From the NCBI RefSeq assembly GCF_008711155.1, contig NZ_VUYQ01000001.1, positions 620,001 to 684,000 of the forward strand: 64,000 nt of DNA, read 5' to 3'. Shown here in pieces: positions 48,134 through 56,223 of the stretch (the first letter of the stretch is position 1; the number at the start of each line of letters is the position of its first letter). Origin of the DNA: Dechloromonas sp. CZR5 (lineage in GTDB: Bacteria > Pseudomonadota > Gammaproteobacteria > Burkholderiales > Rhodocyclaceae). A model generated the notes under the pieces. That model did no database searches. It worked only from the letters and a program-made list of their open reading frames with translations, and was not told where the DNA came from. The position numbers and the translations under genes were made by a program.

Positions 48134-48173
48134 CGGGAATTTTTCCCGATCGACGGGGGAGGGTCTCCCGGGA
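48134..48173. promoter_or_regulatory. candidate operators in the exaA control region
   Basis: CGGGAATTTTTCCCG (48134-48148) is a perfect 6-3-6 dyad, and TCCCGGGA (48166-48173) is a perfect palindrome sharing the CCCGGGA core of 48132-48138. They lie 100-140 bases upstream of the dehydrogenase start, between divergent genes, and are plausible binding sites for the LuxR-type regulator. Confidence 0.45.
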
Positions 48174-48273
48174 CGGCGCAGCGAAAGGACTCCTAGACTG
48201 GCCTCGCCTGTCGGCAAACGCTGGCAGCCCCCACGGGGACGATACGAACACCTACCTGGAGACAAGGAAAAAC

Positions 48274-50145
48274 ATGATGAACACGCACTGCCCTTCCCGC
48301 CGGACGCTGCTTGCTGCCCTGGTCACGGCCACGGTCTGCACCTCCGCGTTGGCCGGCAAAACGGTGAGCTGGGAAGACATCCTCAATGACGACAAGAGTA
48401 CGCAGGATGTCCTCTCCTATGGCCTGGGCCTGAAGGCGCAGCGCCACAGCACCCTGGCCAAGGTCAACACGAAGAACGTCGACAGCCTGGTGCCGGCCTG
48501 GAGCTTCTCCTTCGGCGGCGAAAAGCAGCGCGGGCAGGAGGCGCAGGCCCTGGTGCACGACGGCGTCATCTACGTCACCGCCTCTTACTCCCGCATCTTC
48601 GCGATCGATGCGCGGACCGGGAAGCGTCTCTGGGAATATGAGGCCCGCCTGCCGGACGACATTCGCCCATGCTGCGACGTGGTCAATCGAGGGGCCGCCA
48701 TCTATGGCGACAAGATTTACTTCGGCACGCTGGACGCGGCCGTCATCGCCCTCAACAAGGACACCGGCAAGGTGGTTTGGCGCAAGAAATTCGGCGACCA
48801 CAAGGTCGGTTACACGATGACCGGCGCCCCCTTCGTCGTGAAGGACCAGAAGAGCGGCAAGGTGTTGGTGGTGCATGGTTCGTCGGGCGACGAATTCGGC
48901 GTCGTCGGCTGGCTGTTCGCCCGCGATCCGGAAACCGGCGACGAAGTCTGGGCCCGTCCGATGGTCGAAGGCCACATGGGCCGCCTGAACGGCAAGGACA
49001 GCACGACGACCGGCGATCCCAAGGCGCCGAGCTGGCCGGATGGGCCGGACGGCAAGAAGGTCGAGGCCTGGCATCACGGCGGCGGCGCGCCGTGGCAGAC
49101 CGCCAGCTACGATGTGGACAAGAACATGGTGGTCATCGGTTCCGGCAACCCGGCGCCGTGGAATACCTGGCACCGCACCAAGGAAGGCGACGACCCGCGC
49201 AACTGGGACAGCCTGTTCACCTCCGGTCAGGCCTATGTCGATGCCAGCACCGGCGAGCTGAAAGGCTTCTTCCAGCACACCCCGAACGACGCCTGGGACT
49301 TCTCCGGCAACAACTCGGTCGTCCTCTTCGAGTACAAGGACCCGAAGAGCGGCAAGCTGGTCAAGGCCTCGGCCCACGCCGACCGCAACGGCTTCTTCTT
49401 CGTCACCGACCGCGAGAAGCTCTCGGACGGTTCGGGCTACCCGAACAAGCCGACGTCGCTGATCGGTGCCTGGCCGTTCGTCGAGGGCATCACCTGGGCC
49501 AAGGGCTTCGACCTCAAGACCGGCAAGCCGATGATCGTCGACGGCCAGCATCCGCCGAAGCCGAAGGAGGGGGCCGACAAGGGCGATTCGATCTTCGTCT
49601 CGCCACCCTTCCTCGGCGGCACCAACTGGATGCCGATGAGCTACAGCCCGCAGACCGAGTTGTTCTACATCCCGGCCAACCACTGGGCGATGGACTACTG
49701 GACCGAAAAGCTGACCTACAAGGCCGGCTCCGCCTACCTCGGCCAGGGCTTCCGCATCAAGCGGCTATTCGACGACCACGTCGGCACGCTGCGCGCCATC
49801 GACCCGAAGACCGGCCGGATCGCCTGGGAGCACAAGGAGAAGTTCCCGCTCTGGGCCGGTACCCTGACCACCGCCGGCGGCCTGGTATTCACCGGCACCT
49901 CCGACGGCTACGTCAAGGCCTTCGACGCGAAGAACGGCAAGGAACTGTGGAAGTTCCAGACCGGCTCCGGCGTGGTCTCCGTGCCCATCACCTGGGAAAT
50001 GGACGGCGAGCAGTACCTCGGCATCCAGTCCGGCTATGGCGGCGCCGTGCCCCTGTGGGGCGGCGACATGGCCGACCTGACCAAGCAGGTGACGCAGGGC
50101 GGCTCGATGTGGGTGTTCAAGCTGCCGAAGATGGCCAGGAAATAG
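48274..50145 (+). CDS. exaA: PQQ-dependent ethanol dehydrogenase
   Basis: Periplasmic quinoprotein of 623 residues oxidising ethanol and related alcohols to aldehydes. It has a signal peptide ending near ALA-GKT, the vicinal disulfide Cys133-Cys134 (RPCCDVVNRG), PQQ-contact segments WHHGGGAPWQT and GSGNPAPWNTW, and the catalytic Asp342 in NDAWDFSGNN. Two residues after it stands Ser344, as in calcium-dependent ExaA/PedE, not the extra Asp of lanthanide enzymes; calcium dependence is predicted. Typical propeller tryptophan-docking repeats end with [37 protein letters not shown] lies before ATG 48274. Confidence 0.95.
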   Translation: MMNTHCPSRRTLLAALVTATVCTSALAGKTVSWEDILNDDKSTQDVLSYGLGLKAQRHSTLAKVNTKNVDSLVPAWSFSFGGEKQRGQEAQALVHDGVIYVTASYSRIFAIDARTGKRLWEYEARLPDDIRPCCDVVNRGAAIYGDKIYFGTLDAAVIALNKDTGKVVWRKKFGDHKVGYTMTGAPFVVKDQKSGKVLVVHGSSGDEFGVVGWLFARDPETGDEVWARPMVEGHMGRLNGKDSTTTGDPKAPSWPDGPDGKKVEAWHHGGGAPWQTASYDVDKNMVVIGSGNPAPWNTWHRTKEGDDPRNWDSLFTSGQAYVDASTGELKGFFQHTPNDAWDFSGNNSVVLFEYKDPKSGKLVKASAHADRNGFFFVTDREKLSDGSGYPNKPTSLIGAWPFVEGITWAKGFDLKTGKPMIVDGQHPPKPKEGADKGDSIFVSPPFLGGTNWMPMSYSPQTELFYIPANHWAMDYWTEKLTYKAGSAYLGQGFRIKRLFDDHVGTLRAIDPKTGRIAWEHKEKFPLWAGTLTTAGGLVFTGTSDGYVKAFDAKNGKELWKFQTGSGVVSVPITWEMDGEQYLGIQSGYGGAVPLWGGDMADLTKQVTQGGSMWVFKLPKMARK

Positions 50146-50271
50146 CGCTCCCCCGCGCCGCGAGCGACCTTTCCCCGCTCGCGGCGTTCAACCGGCGGGG
50201 CCGGTGCTGCATGGACACCGGCCCTGTCACCTCTTCTTCAAGCATCACTTACCGATCGGAAACCGCCCACA

Positions 50272-50835
50272 ATGCGCCGCCTGCTTTTCATTGCCCTGTT
50301 GCTCCGACTGCCCATGGCCCTCGCGCAGGAGGGCGGGCCGCCGGTCATCAACGGCTGCGGTATTTGGCCGCACACCCAATGTCGCGGCGTCGACCTCCGC
50401 CACGCCAATCTGGCGGGTAAAAACCTCGCTGGAGCCGATTTTTCCGGCGCCAACCTGGCACGTGCCAACTTCACCGGAGCCAATCTGGCCGGGGCAAACT
50501 TCGATGGCGCCGACTTGACGGCCGCCAGGCTCGTCAAGGCCGCCGCACCGACGGCCACCTTCCGTGGTGCCCGCCTGGTGGGCGCCGATCTCGAATTCGC
50601 CCGCCTGTTCCGCGCCGATTTCAGCGAGGCCGACCTGACCGGTGCCAATCTGGAGGCGGCCAAGGCCAATTTCGCCTGGTTCATCGGCGCCCGGCTGACC
50701 AATGCCAATCTGCAGGAAGCCAAGTTCTTCACCGTAAATTTCCGCAAGGCCGACCTGACGGGTACCTTCCGTCGCTTTGCCGTTTTCCACGAAGCCGAAT
50801 TCGAGGGTTGCACCGGCTGCCCGACCGACTGGTGA
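50272..50835 (+). CDS. exported pentapeptide-repeat protein
   Basis: Protein of 187 residues with a signal peptide (MRRLLFIALLLRLPMALA) and about 20 A(N/D)LxX repeats forming a right-handed quadrilateral helix (NLAGKNLAGADFSGANLARANF...). Cysteines near both ends (INGCGIWPHTQC and GCTGCPTDW) may form disulfides. Similar genes occur in PQQ alcohol oxidation clusters; function unknown. It follows exaA by 126 bases and runs directly into the cytochrome gene, suggesting one operon. Confidence 0.88.
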   Translation: MRRLLFIALLLRLPMALAQEGGPPVINGCGIWPHTQCRGVDLRHANLAGKNLAGADFSGANLARANFTGANLAGANFDGADLTAARLVKAAAPTATFRGARLVGADLEFARLFRADFSEADLTGANLEAAKANFAWFIGARLTNANLQEAKFFTVNFRKADLTGTFRRFAVFHEAEFEGCTGCPTDW

Positions 50836-50840
50836 CCGCC

Positions 50841-51299
50841 ATGAAAAAATTGCTCGTTACTGCAATGGCCGTTCTTTTGGCGGCCTCGGCCTTGGCCGAT
50901 GAAGTTGCCGTGGCTCCCACCGTGTTGCCCGACGGCCTGCCGCCGCTCGGCGAAACCTGGCGCAGCGAAAACCCTTATCGCGGCAACCCCGAGGCCGTTG
51001 CCATCGGCCAGAAAGCCTACAGCCAGGCCTGCGCCCGCTGCCATGGCGCCGACGCCAGCACCAACGCCGCCCCGGCGCCCGATTTGCGCAACCTCAACCG
51101 CTTCTGCCGACGGATAAGCGATGCCGAACTGAACGCCGCCTGCATGCGCGACAACGATGCCTACTTCGCCAAGACGGTCCGCAACGGCAAGGTCATCGTC
51201 GGCGTCACCCACATGCCGCCCTGGCAGGGCGTGCTCAAGCAGGAACTGGCCTGGGCCATCCAGACCTTCATCGAGTCGAGGAAAACCGGCCGGGAGTGA
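50841..51299 (+). CDS. cytochrome c550-type electron acceptor
   Basis: Periplasmic monohaem cytochrome of 152 residues with signal peptide ending at ALA-DEV and haem site C64-A-R-C67-H68; the axial Met is likely in THMPPWQG. An extra Cys pair (RFCRRISDAELNAAC) is present. It resembles the cytochrome at 21964 (shared ...ENPYRGNP/...ANPYRKDK and CARCHG) and probably accepts electrons from the ethanol dehydrogenase, as ExaB does. ATG 50841 is six bases past the previous stop; GTG 50832 overlapping that stop is an alternative. Confidence 0.88.
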   Translation: MKKLLVTAMAVLLAASALADEVAVAPTVLPDGLPPLGETWRSENPYRGNPEAVAIGQKAYSQACARCHGADASTNAAPAPDLRNLNRFCRRISDAELNAACMRDNDAYFAKTVRNGKVIVGVTHMPPWQGVLKQELAWAIQTFIESRKTGRE

Positions 51300-51312
51300 A
51301 ACAGGGTTCTTT

Positions 51313-51331
51313 CCGGGAGCGAGGTTCCCGG
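51313..51331. terminator. weak hairpin after the cytochrome gene
   Basis: CCGGGA (51313-51318) pairs with TCCCGG (51326-51331) in the gap between the cytochrome gene and the convergent AraC-type gene. No T-run follows. Confidence 0.3.
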
Positions 51332-51401
51332 CATCCCTCGTGTGCTGGCCCCGCTGGCCGGCAGGCATGGCGGCCATGTTCGTGACGGTTGCGCCGCCGG
51401 T

Positions 51402-52271
51402 TCAGCCGTATTGCCGAATTTCCCCGGCGATCAGGCGGTAGTACCAGAAGGATTCGTCGCTGGCCAGGCGTTCGCCGAAGCGGGCGGGCGACATCCCGGT
51501 AACCTTGCGGATCTGGCGTCCCATGTGCGATTGGTCGGCAAAGCCCGCGTCGGCCGCTATGTCCGCGAGGTTTGGCGAGCTGCCGTTGCCGCCGGCAATG
51601 CGCCGGATGAACGCCTCTTCGACGCGGGTGAACAACTGCAGGTCGCGATAGCTCTGGCCGGTCCAGTCGCGGACAAGGCGTTGCCAATGGCGCAGGCTGC
51701 GCCCAGCGCTGGAGTGGGTGGCCCGGGTTGCCACCGAGCGTACCCAGTCGCCGATATACGGTACCGGGCTGGGCCGGAGCGGCCCCTTCCACAAGGGCTG
51801 AATTTCCTTTTCGAGAAGCGCAAATGCGTCGGCGGCGCCGGCCGCAAGGACGGCCTGGCAAGCCTGGAACAGGGCAGTCGGTGCCACCGCTTCCAGAGGC
51901 AGGTGCCGGTCCAGGAAGTTTTCCACGGGTTGGCCGATGAGGCGTTTGACGGCTTCCGGATACATGCCGACGGACAGGGCGTGTACAGGCCCCGGGGACC
52001 AACTGGCCGCAGGGCCGCGCTGCGGGCCGGACAGGGTGATTCTGGGCAAGGCCGGGCCGAGCGCGAATCGGTTTTCCTGTGCCTCGCCTTCGAGCATGTG
52101 CAGCGTGCCTTCGAAAACCCACGAGATCACCGCCATCGGCGTTGCCGGGTAGTAATTGAGGCGTTCCAGGTCGTCCAGCGAACAGCCGCGCGTATCGCGC
52201 TCGATGCCGGCCATCAGGCAAGCTCCGAGGGTCGGGGAGGGAACGTGCAGGCGGGAGAGCGGTGTCTTCAC
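51402..52271 (-). CDS. AraC-family transcriptional regulator
   Basis: Regulator of 289 residues. The N-terminal 160 residues form an effector-binding region (PAASWSPGPVHALSVGMYPEAVKRLIG). The C-terminal AraC/XylS domain has two helix-turn-helices: NLADIAADAGFADQSHMGRQIRKVTGMSPARF. The start is a GTG at 52271. It is divergent from the alpha/beta hydrolase gene across only 44 bases and is the likely regulator of that gene. Confidence 0.88.
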   Translation of the reverse strand: MKTPLSRLHVPSPTLGACLMAGIERDTRGCSLDDLERLNYYPATPMAVISWVFEGTLHMLEGEAQENRFALGPALPRITLSGPQRGPAASWSPGPVHALSVGMYPEAVKRLIGQPVENFLDRHLPLEAVAPTALFQACQAVLAAGAADAFALLEKEIQPLWKGPLRPSPVPYIGDWVRSVATRATHSSAGRSLRHWQRLVRDWTGQSYRDLQLFTRVEEAFIRRIAGGNGSSPNLADIAADAGFADQSHMGRQIRKVTGMSPARFGERLASDESFWYYRLIAGEIRQYG

Positions 52272-52315
52272 GGATGTCGTTTGCGTTCTAGCAGGGTAGC
52301 GGCGAGGCGGGCAGG

Positions 52316-53476
52316 ATGGCGCAGATCGAAATCCGCGAGTACATGATCATGAAGACGATAGTTCAGGGACGCCTGTCGCACAAGCTGCGCAGCATGGCGG
52401 TGTCGGCCGGTTGCCTGTGCCGCGTGGCGCTGGGACGGGTATTGGGCAGACCGTTGGTGAAGGGATGGCCGTTTCTGTTCGAATACGGCACCCGCTACAC
52501 GCGTGCCCAGTTCAACCATGCCTTTCGTATCAGCCATGACATCACCGAAAGCCGGGCCTACTTCGACAGCGTCTACGGGATGACCGAAACCTATCCTGAC
52601 GTTGACGTCCGCGAAACCGGCGACGGCGAGCCACGCGGCACCTGGTTCCTGCCGCAGGTGCGCCACAGCGACGCCACCTTGCTGCACTTTCACGGTGGCG
52701 GCTACACCTTCTACGCCGGGGTATCGCGCCATTTCGCCGCCTGCCTGGCCCACACGCTGGGGGTTGCCGTTTTTGCGCCGGATTACCGTTTGACGCCCGA
52801 GCATCCGCATCCGGCACAACTCGACGACGGCCTGGCCGCCTACGCCTATGTGCTGGCGCACGGCACGCCCCCTGAAAAGCTGGTGCTGTGCGGCGACTCG
52901 GCGGGCGGTCACCTGGCGCTGATGGTGCTGGCGAGACTGCGGGACGCCAATCTGCCGACACCCGCGCTTACCGTGGGCATCAGTCCGTGGACCGATATCG
53001 GGCGGCGCGGTGCCAGCCAGTTCGGCAACGATCCGTACGATCTGGTCCAGGGCTACATGACCCTGCAGTTCGCAAAGTGGCTCAAGGGCGGGCAGGCGCT
53101 GAGCGACGCCGCCTTGTCGCCGATCGGGCAGGACTATCGATCCCTGGGGCCGATCTACCTGCAGGCCGGGGGGCGGGAAATCCTGGTCGACATGATCCGC
53201 GATTTCGCGAGCATGGTCATCGCCCAAGGCGGCAATATCCGTCTCGACGTCTGGCCGCAAATGAATCACGAGTTCCACGCCTACGGCGCCTACCTGCCCG
53301 AAAGCCGCGAAGCCCTGGCCTGCCTGCGCCGGGCCATCGCGGCACATGTCGGGAAAAAGGGCCGCTTCGTCCCGAATGAGGGAACGGAGCCCGAGATCTC
53401 GCCCCTGCCAGCCGGGGAGGTGAAGAGTGCCGGATTCCGGACGTACCGTACCGAACAAGCGCAAAACGACCTTTAG
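52316..53476 (+). CDS. alpha/beta hydrolase, HSL/acetyl-esterase family
   Basis: Cytoplasmic esterase-like protein of up to 386 residues. The oxyanion motif HFHGGGYTFYAG and nucleophile elbow GDSAGG define the hormone-sensitive-lipase family; the acid/His partners are probably in LQAGGREILVD and MNHEFHAYG. The natural start may be ATG 52343 or 52349, because ATG 52316 lacks a ribosome binding site. The substrate is unknown. It is the last gene before the base composition falls and the cassette region begins. Confidence 0.85.
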   Translation: MAQIEIREYMIMKTIVQGRLSHKLRSMAVSAGCLCRVALGRVLGRPLVKGWPFLFEYGTRYTRAQFNHAFRISHDITESRAYFDSVYGMTETYPDVDVRETGDGEPRGTWFLPQVRHSDATLLHFHGGGYTFYAGVSRHFAACLAHTLGVAVFAPDYRLTPEHPHPAQLDDGLAAYAYVLAHGTPPEKLVLCGDSAGGHLALMVLARLRDANLPTPALTVGISPWTDIGRRGASQFGNDPYDLVQGYMTLQFAKWLKGGQALSDAALSPIGQDYRSLGPIYLQAGGREILVDMIRDFASMVIAQGGNIRLDVWPQMNHEFHAYGAYLPESREALACLRRAIAAHVGKKGRFVPNEGTEPEISPLPAGEVKSAGFRTYRTEQAQNDL

Positions 53477-54079
53477 GCGACCGGCCCAACGCCGGAAAAT
53501 GTCAACAATCTATGACTGCGCCATGCGGTGCAGCATTACAATCACGGCATATGCGCATGCCAATTGGTGCATTTGCCCTCCGGGGCTAAACCAGCCCCGT
53601 ATTGCAAGCGCGCCGGGTATCGCTGGGTTAATCGCCGAGGTTTAGGAATGCGTCATCAAAGATATCCAACAATGGCAATCACGACCTGTCCATTATTGGA
53701 AATAAATATCCATATTTGGCAACAAATGGCCAGATATGGATATATGAAGGTGTTGTCTACTTCTAGTTAGAACGCATCATGTTCTCGCGGCCCACACGCC
53801 TGAACCTCTCCACATGCCACGCTCGTTCCGTGGTTGTATCCAGCCTCACCGCCCAAGGTACCGGCTCACAGCATCAATAAAAAGTTAGTGTCATACGGCC
53901 CGCGCCTGAGGGCGCGGTCAGGCTGCTTCTGCTCCACGCCCGGCTCCCGCTCGCTTCATTGCAAAAGCTCCATTGGCAGTCTCAGCCTCGTTGCACACGT
54001 TCAAAGAGGCGTCTATTCTTATGGCATGTCGCGTTGTCGCCGTACTACATTCTCAGCCAAGGGGCACACATCAAATGCG
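53477..54079. other. gene-poor leader and first cassette of the array
   Basis: About 600 bases without a convincing gene. Short open frames (for example 53834-54085 and 54022-54144) have no good start signals or protein-like composition. The region holds two inverted repeats (53666-53742) and core-like heptamers GTTAGAA (53766-53772) and GTTAGTG (53885-53891). The first attC has R'' TCCTAAC, complementary to GTTAGAA at six of seven positions, so the first cassette may start at 53766. No integrase gene is present. Confidence 0.5.
53666..53742. repeat. pair of inverted repeats
   Basis: CCAACAATGG (53666-53675) with CCATTATTGG (53690-53699) matches at 9 of 10 as an inverted repeat. TATCCATATTTGGC (53707-53720) with GCCAGATATGGATA (53729-53742) matches at 13 of 14. 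Both are AT-rich and lie immediately before the first core-like heptamer. They could be recombination-protein sites, a small mobile-element relic or hairpins. Confidence 0.6.
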
Positions 54080-54161
54080 TCCTAACATTCCAATCCACCG
54101 GACTGTCTGCAAGCGGCGCTTCGCGCCACTCGCAGCCATCCGGTGATTTAGCACGTTAGGC
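54080..54161 (+). repeat. attC site 1
   Basis: R'' TCCTAAC (54080-54086), R' GTTAGGC (54155-54161), with imperfectly paired inner arms AATCCACCGGACTGTC / CATCCGGTGATT around a GCGGCGCTTCGCGCC hairpin. Length 82. Its R' starts the next cassette. Confidence 0.85.
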
Positions 54162-54201
54162 ATGCAATCGACAGTCGTAATCTTTAAGAGAAAGATCAAA
54201 G

Positions 54202-55146
54202 ATGTCCAAGCGGAAAAAGGAGCCAACGCAGTCGAGCAAGGAAGATATTTTTGGGAAAGCTGCGTTCGATATTGAGCATGCGTTAGGGATGTATGCCTTT
54301 AGTTTTTGCACAATCCCTGCCGAGGGGATCTATGACAAACAAGCCCTTGCACCGCTAATGAGCGTCATTGAAACTTGTCACATATACCTTATCGGCTATA
54401 CGCCGAAGATCGATTTCATTGACGCCCAACAGAAGGGTAGAACGCTAGAACTGAAATTTACGGCACTGGGGAGGGAGCACGTAGTTTCGTATGAACTCCC
54501 ACCAGAACTATCACTGAAGGCGGACGGCGAACTGCATTACTTGGAAGATGCACATGGTCAGAGATATTGGCCAAACGAACAGGAAATGTCGGCACGGCTT
54601 ATCTCTGAATCAAAAGCAATCAACTTTGAAGTCAAGTATGTGGGGCAGGCCTATGGCCAAGATGGCTCGAGAAATGCGATAGATCGACTGCTTAAACATG
54701 AAACCCTTCAGAAAATCGCTCTGAAGGGAGTTCCCGAAGGTTATAGGCTGTCATTGCTGCTATTAGCAATTCAGCCAAACAATCAGTTGATAACAACGAT
54801 GAATCCGTTTGCCAAGAACGATGCCGATGGAAGCGCTCGGATTCAGTCTGGATTGGAAAAGCTATTCAATACATCTGAAGAGGAGCGCGTTTCGCTTTAT
54901 GAAGCAGCTCTTATTAGGTACTTCTATCCAGAGTTCAACAAGGAGTTCAAGGACAGCTTTCCGTCAACAAACTTAAAAATCCTTCAGAATTGTTACAACA
55001 AAGATTTCTGTTCTGTAGTGGCAGAGATTTGCTTTGACGAGCTCCCTTTCCGGTTATGGTCACAGACCATCGAGCCCGCCCTCTACCATATTGCTAAGCA
55101 CAACTTACACAAAGGTGAAGACAGAAGAATGTTTTTTGGGTGTTAA
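54202..55146 (+). CDS. cassette gene: possible GIY-YIG-fold protein
   Basis: Protein of 314 residues with no family I can name. Residues 60-67 (IYLIGYT) and especially Y146-V-G-Q-A-Y-G, R157/R162 in SRNAIDRLLKHETLQKI, and E234 in EAALIRYFYPEFNKEF follow the order of GIY-YIG endonuclease motifs (GIY...YIG...R...E...N). That would make it a predicted nuclease with an N-terminal extension of unknown role; this is inference from motifs only. It is the sole gene of its cassette, 41 bases after attC1, and is more AT-rich than the backbone. Confidence 0.7.
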   Translation: MSKRKKEPTQSSKEDIFGKAAFDIEHALGMYAFSFCTIPAEGIYDKQALAPLMSVIETCHIYLIGYTPKIDFIDAQQKGRTLELKFTALGREHVVSYELPPELSLKADGELHYLEDAHGQRYWPNEQEMSARLISESKAINFEVKYVGQAYGQDGSRNAIDRLLKHETLQKIALKGVPEGYRLSLLLLAIQPNNQLITTMNPFAKNDADGSARIQSGLEKLFNTSEEERVSLYEAALIRYFYPEFNKEFKDSFPSTNLKILQNCYNKDFCSVVAEICFDELPFRLWSQTIEPALYHIAKHNLHKGEDRRMFFGC

Positions 55147-55182
55147 GTTTTCTCCCCGCGGGGATCGTCATATGGGCCATTT

Positions 55183-55252
55183 GCCTAACCCTCCGCTCCA
55201 GAGGGACGCTTCGCCGAAAAGCGGCTCGCGCCCCTGAGCTAGAACGTTATAC
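55183..55252 (+). repeat. attC site 2
   Basis: R'' GCCTAAC (55183-55189) is the exact complement of the cassette's leading core GTTAGGC at 54155. R' is GTTATAC (55246-55252). Inner arms CTCCAGAGGGACG / CGCCCCTGAG surround GCTTCGCCGAAAAGC. Length 70. Confidence 0.82.
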
Positions 55253-55266
55253 GTCAGGAGCCCTGT

Positions 55267-55560
55267 ATGTTCGGCCGTAAAGGAATCGAGCTAGAGGAGC
55301 CGCCTTTGTCACGTGACGCTGGGGCATTTGAAATATTGCGAGTGTGGGGAGGTGATAACTTGCCCCAGCAGTATTCATTGAAAACAGTCAGGGACGACCC
55401 CGGAGCATGGGGCTTAATGCTTGTGGATATTGCTCGGCACGTTGCCAAAGCTTACGGAAATACCGGCGACTTCTCTGAAGAAGCGGCATTGAAACGAATT
55501 AAAGAGCTATTTGATGCTGAGTGGGCTTCACCAACCGATACGCCGCTTCAAGTCAAATAA
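55267..55560 (+). CDS. cassette gene: DUF5076-like protein
   Basis: Protein of 97 residues. ILRVWGGDNLPQQYSLKTV, DDPGAWGLMLVDIARHVAKAY and RIKELFDAEW fit the DUF5076 pattern, a family without known function often found in proteobacteria. It starts 14 bases after attC2 with AGGAG nearby, as is typical of cassette genes. Cytoplasmic; no catalytic residues can be proposed. Confidence 0.75.
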   Translation: MFGRKGIELEEPPLSRDAGAFEILRVWGGDNLPQQYSLKTVRDDPGAWGLMLVDIARHVAKAYGNTGDFSEEAALKRIKELFDAEWASPTDTPLQVK

Positions 55561-55569
55561 GCATGCTAC

Positions 55570-55639
55570 GTATAACATCTCAATCCACCGGACCGTCAAA
55601 AGCTTCGCTTTTGCTGTCCGATGATTTACAACGTTGGGC
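55570..55639 (+). repeat. attC site 3
   Basis: R'' GTATAAC (55570-55576) is the exact complement of the cassette's own leading core GTTATAC at 55246, an unusual core that makes the match telling. R' is GTTGGGC (55633-55639). Inner arms AATCCACCGGACCG / CTGTCCGATGATT. Length 70. Confidence 0.88.
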
Positions 55640-55645
55640 GTCATA

Positions 55646-56125
55646 ATGATGAAGGCTCTCGCTGTAATCGCTCTATTTGGCTTCAGTTCAGTAGCCACAG
55701 CCTGTTATGTGCCACCGCCAGAGCTATTCCGAGACCATGCTGCATTGGTCGATGAAGCGAAGATGATTTTTGTGGCTGAGGCCAAGGCCAGTGGTAACAA
55801 TCCAAAAATGTGCCAACTTCATATAGTCCGCGCGTTGAAAGGCATCGCCCCTGCCACTCTCCCGATTAATTGCCGTACGCCTTCTAGTAGTGACTGGCTA
55901 ACCGATTTTTCGGCTCATTCAGATACGGCTTTTTGGCAACGGCGTAGTGGTCGTCTCGGCATAGCTGGCAACTGCACTCTTGTTTCTCCGTCTTTTCAGC
56001 TTGGTCACCACTATTTGGTCATTCTTGGCGTAGAGCCTGACACCAAGCAGTTTGAAGAAGTCGCTGGGCCAACAGATCGCTGGCTTATCTTTGTCCAAAA
56101 TCGTCTGCAGGAATCGAAGCCATGA
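55646..56125 (+). CDS. cassette gene: exported hypothetical protein
   Basis: Protein of 159 residues with a signal peptide ending at TA-CYVPPP. The mature part has five cysteines (CYVPP, KMCQLHIV, INCRTP, GNCTL) and a beta-rich pattern (MIFVAEAKASG, LHIVRALKGIAP) that loosely recalls netrin/TIMP-like folds. Adjacent ATGs at 55646 and 55649 both fit. Function unknown. It sits between attC3 and attC4. Confidence 0.75.
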   Translation: MMKALAVIALFGFSSVATACYVPPPELFRDHAALVDEAKMIFVAEAKASGNNPKMCQLHIVRALKGIAPATLPINCRTPSSSDWLTDFSAHSDTAFWQRRSGRLGIAGNCTLVSPSFQLGHHYLVILGVEPDTKQFEEVAGPTDRWLIFVQNRLQESKP

Positions 56126-56126
56126 C

Positions 56127-56198
56127 GCCCAACATCACAATCCACCGGACCTCCGGCAAGCTGCGCTTGCCTCCGTCCGGTGATTTTCAACGTTGGGC
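56127..56198 (+). repeat. attC site 4
   Basis: R'' GCCCAAC (56127-56133), complementary to the leading core GTTGGGC at 55633; R' GTTGGGC (56192-56198). Arms AATCCACCGGACC / GTCCGGTGATT around a CTCCGGCAAGCTGCGC hairpin region. Length 72. Confidence 0.9.
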
Positions 56199-56223
56199 CT
56201 CTTTAACCTATAGGAGCTGATCG

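Noticed and set aside
50272..50835. Regular short DNA periodicity suggesting a tandem or CRISPR-like repeat
   Set aside because: It is the coding signature of pentapeptide repeats; no identical DNA units or spacers.
53834..54085. 83-codon open frame in the first cassette
   Set aside because: Ser/Arg/Cys-rich, no ribosome binding site, crosses the candidate cassette start and overlaps attC1.
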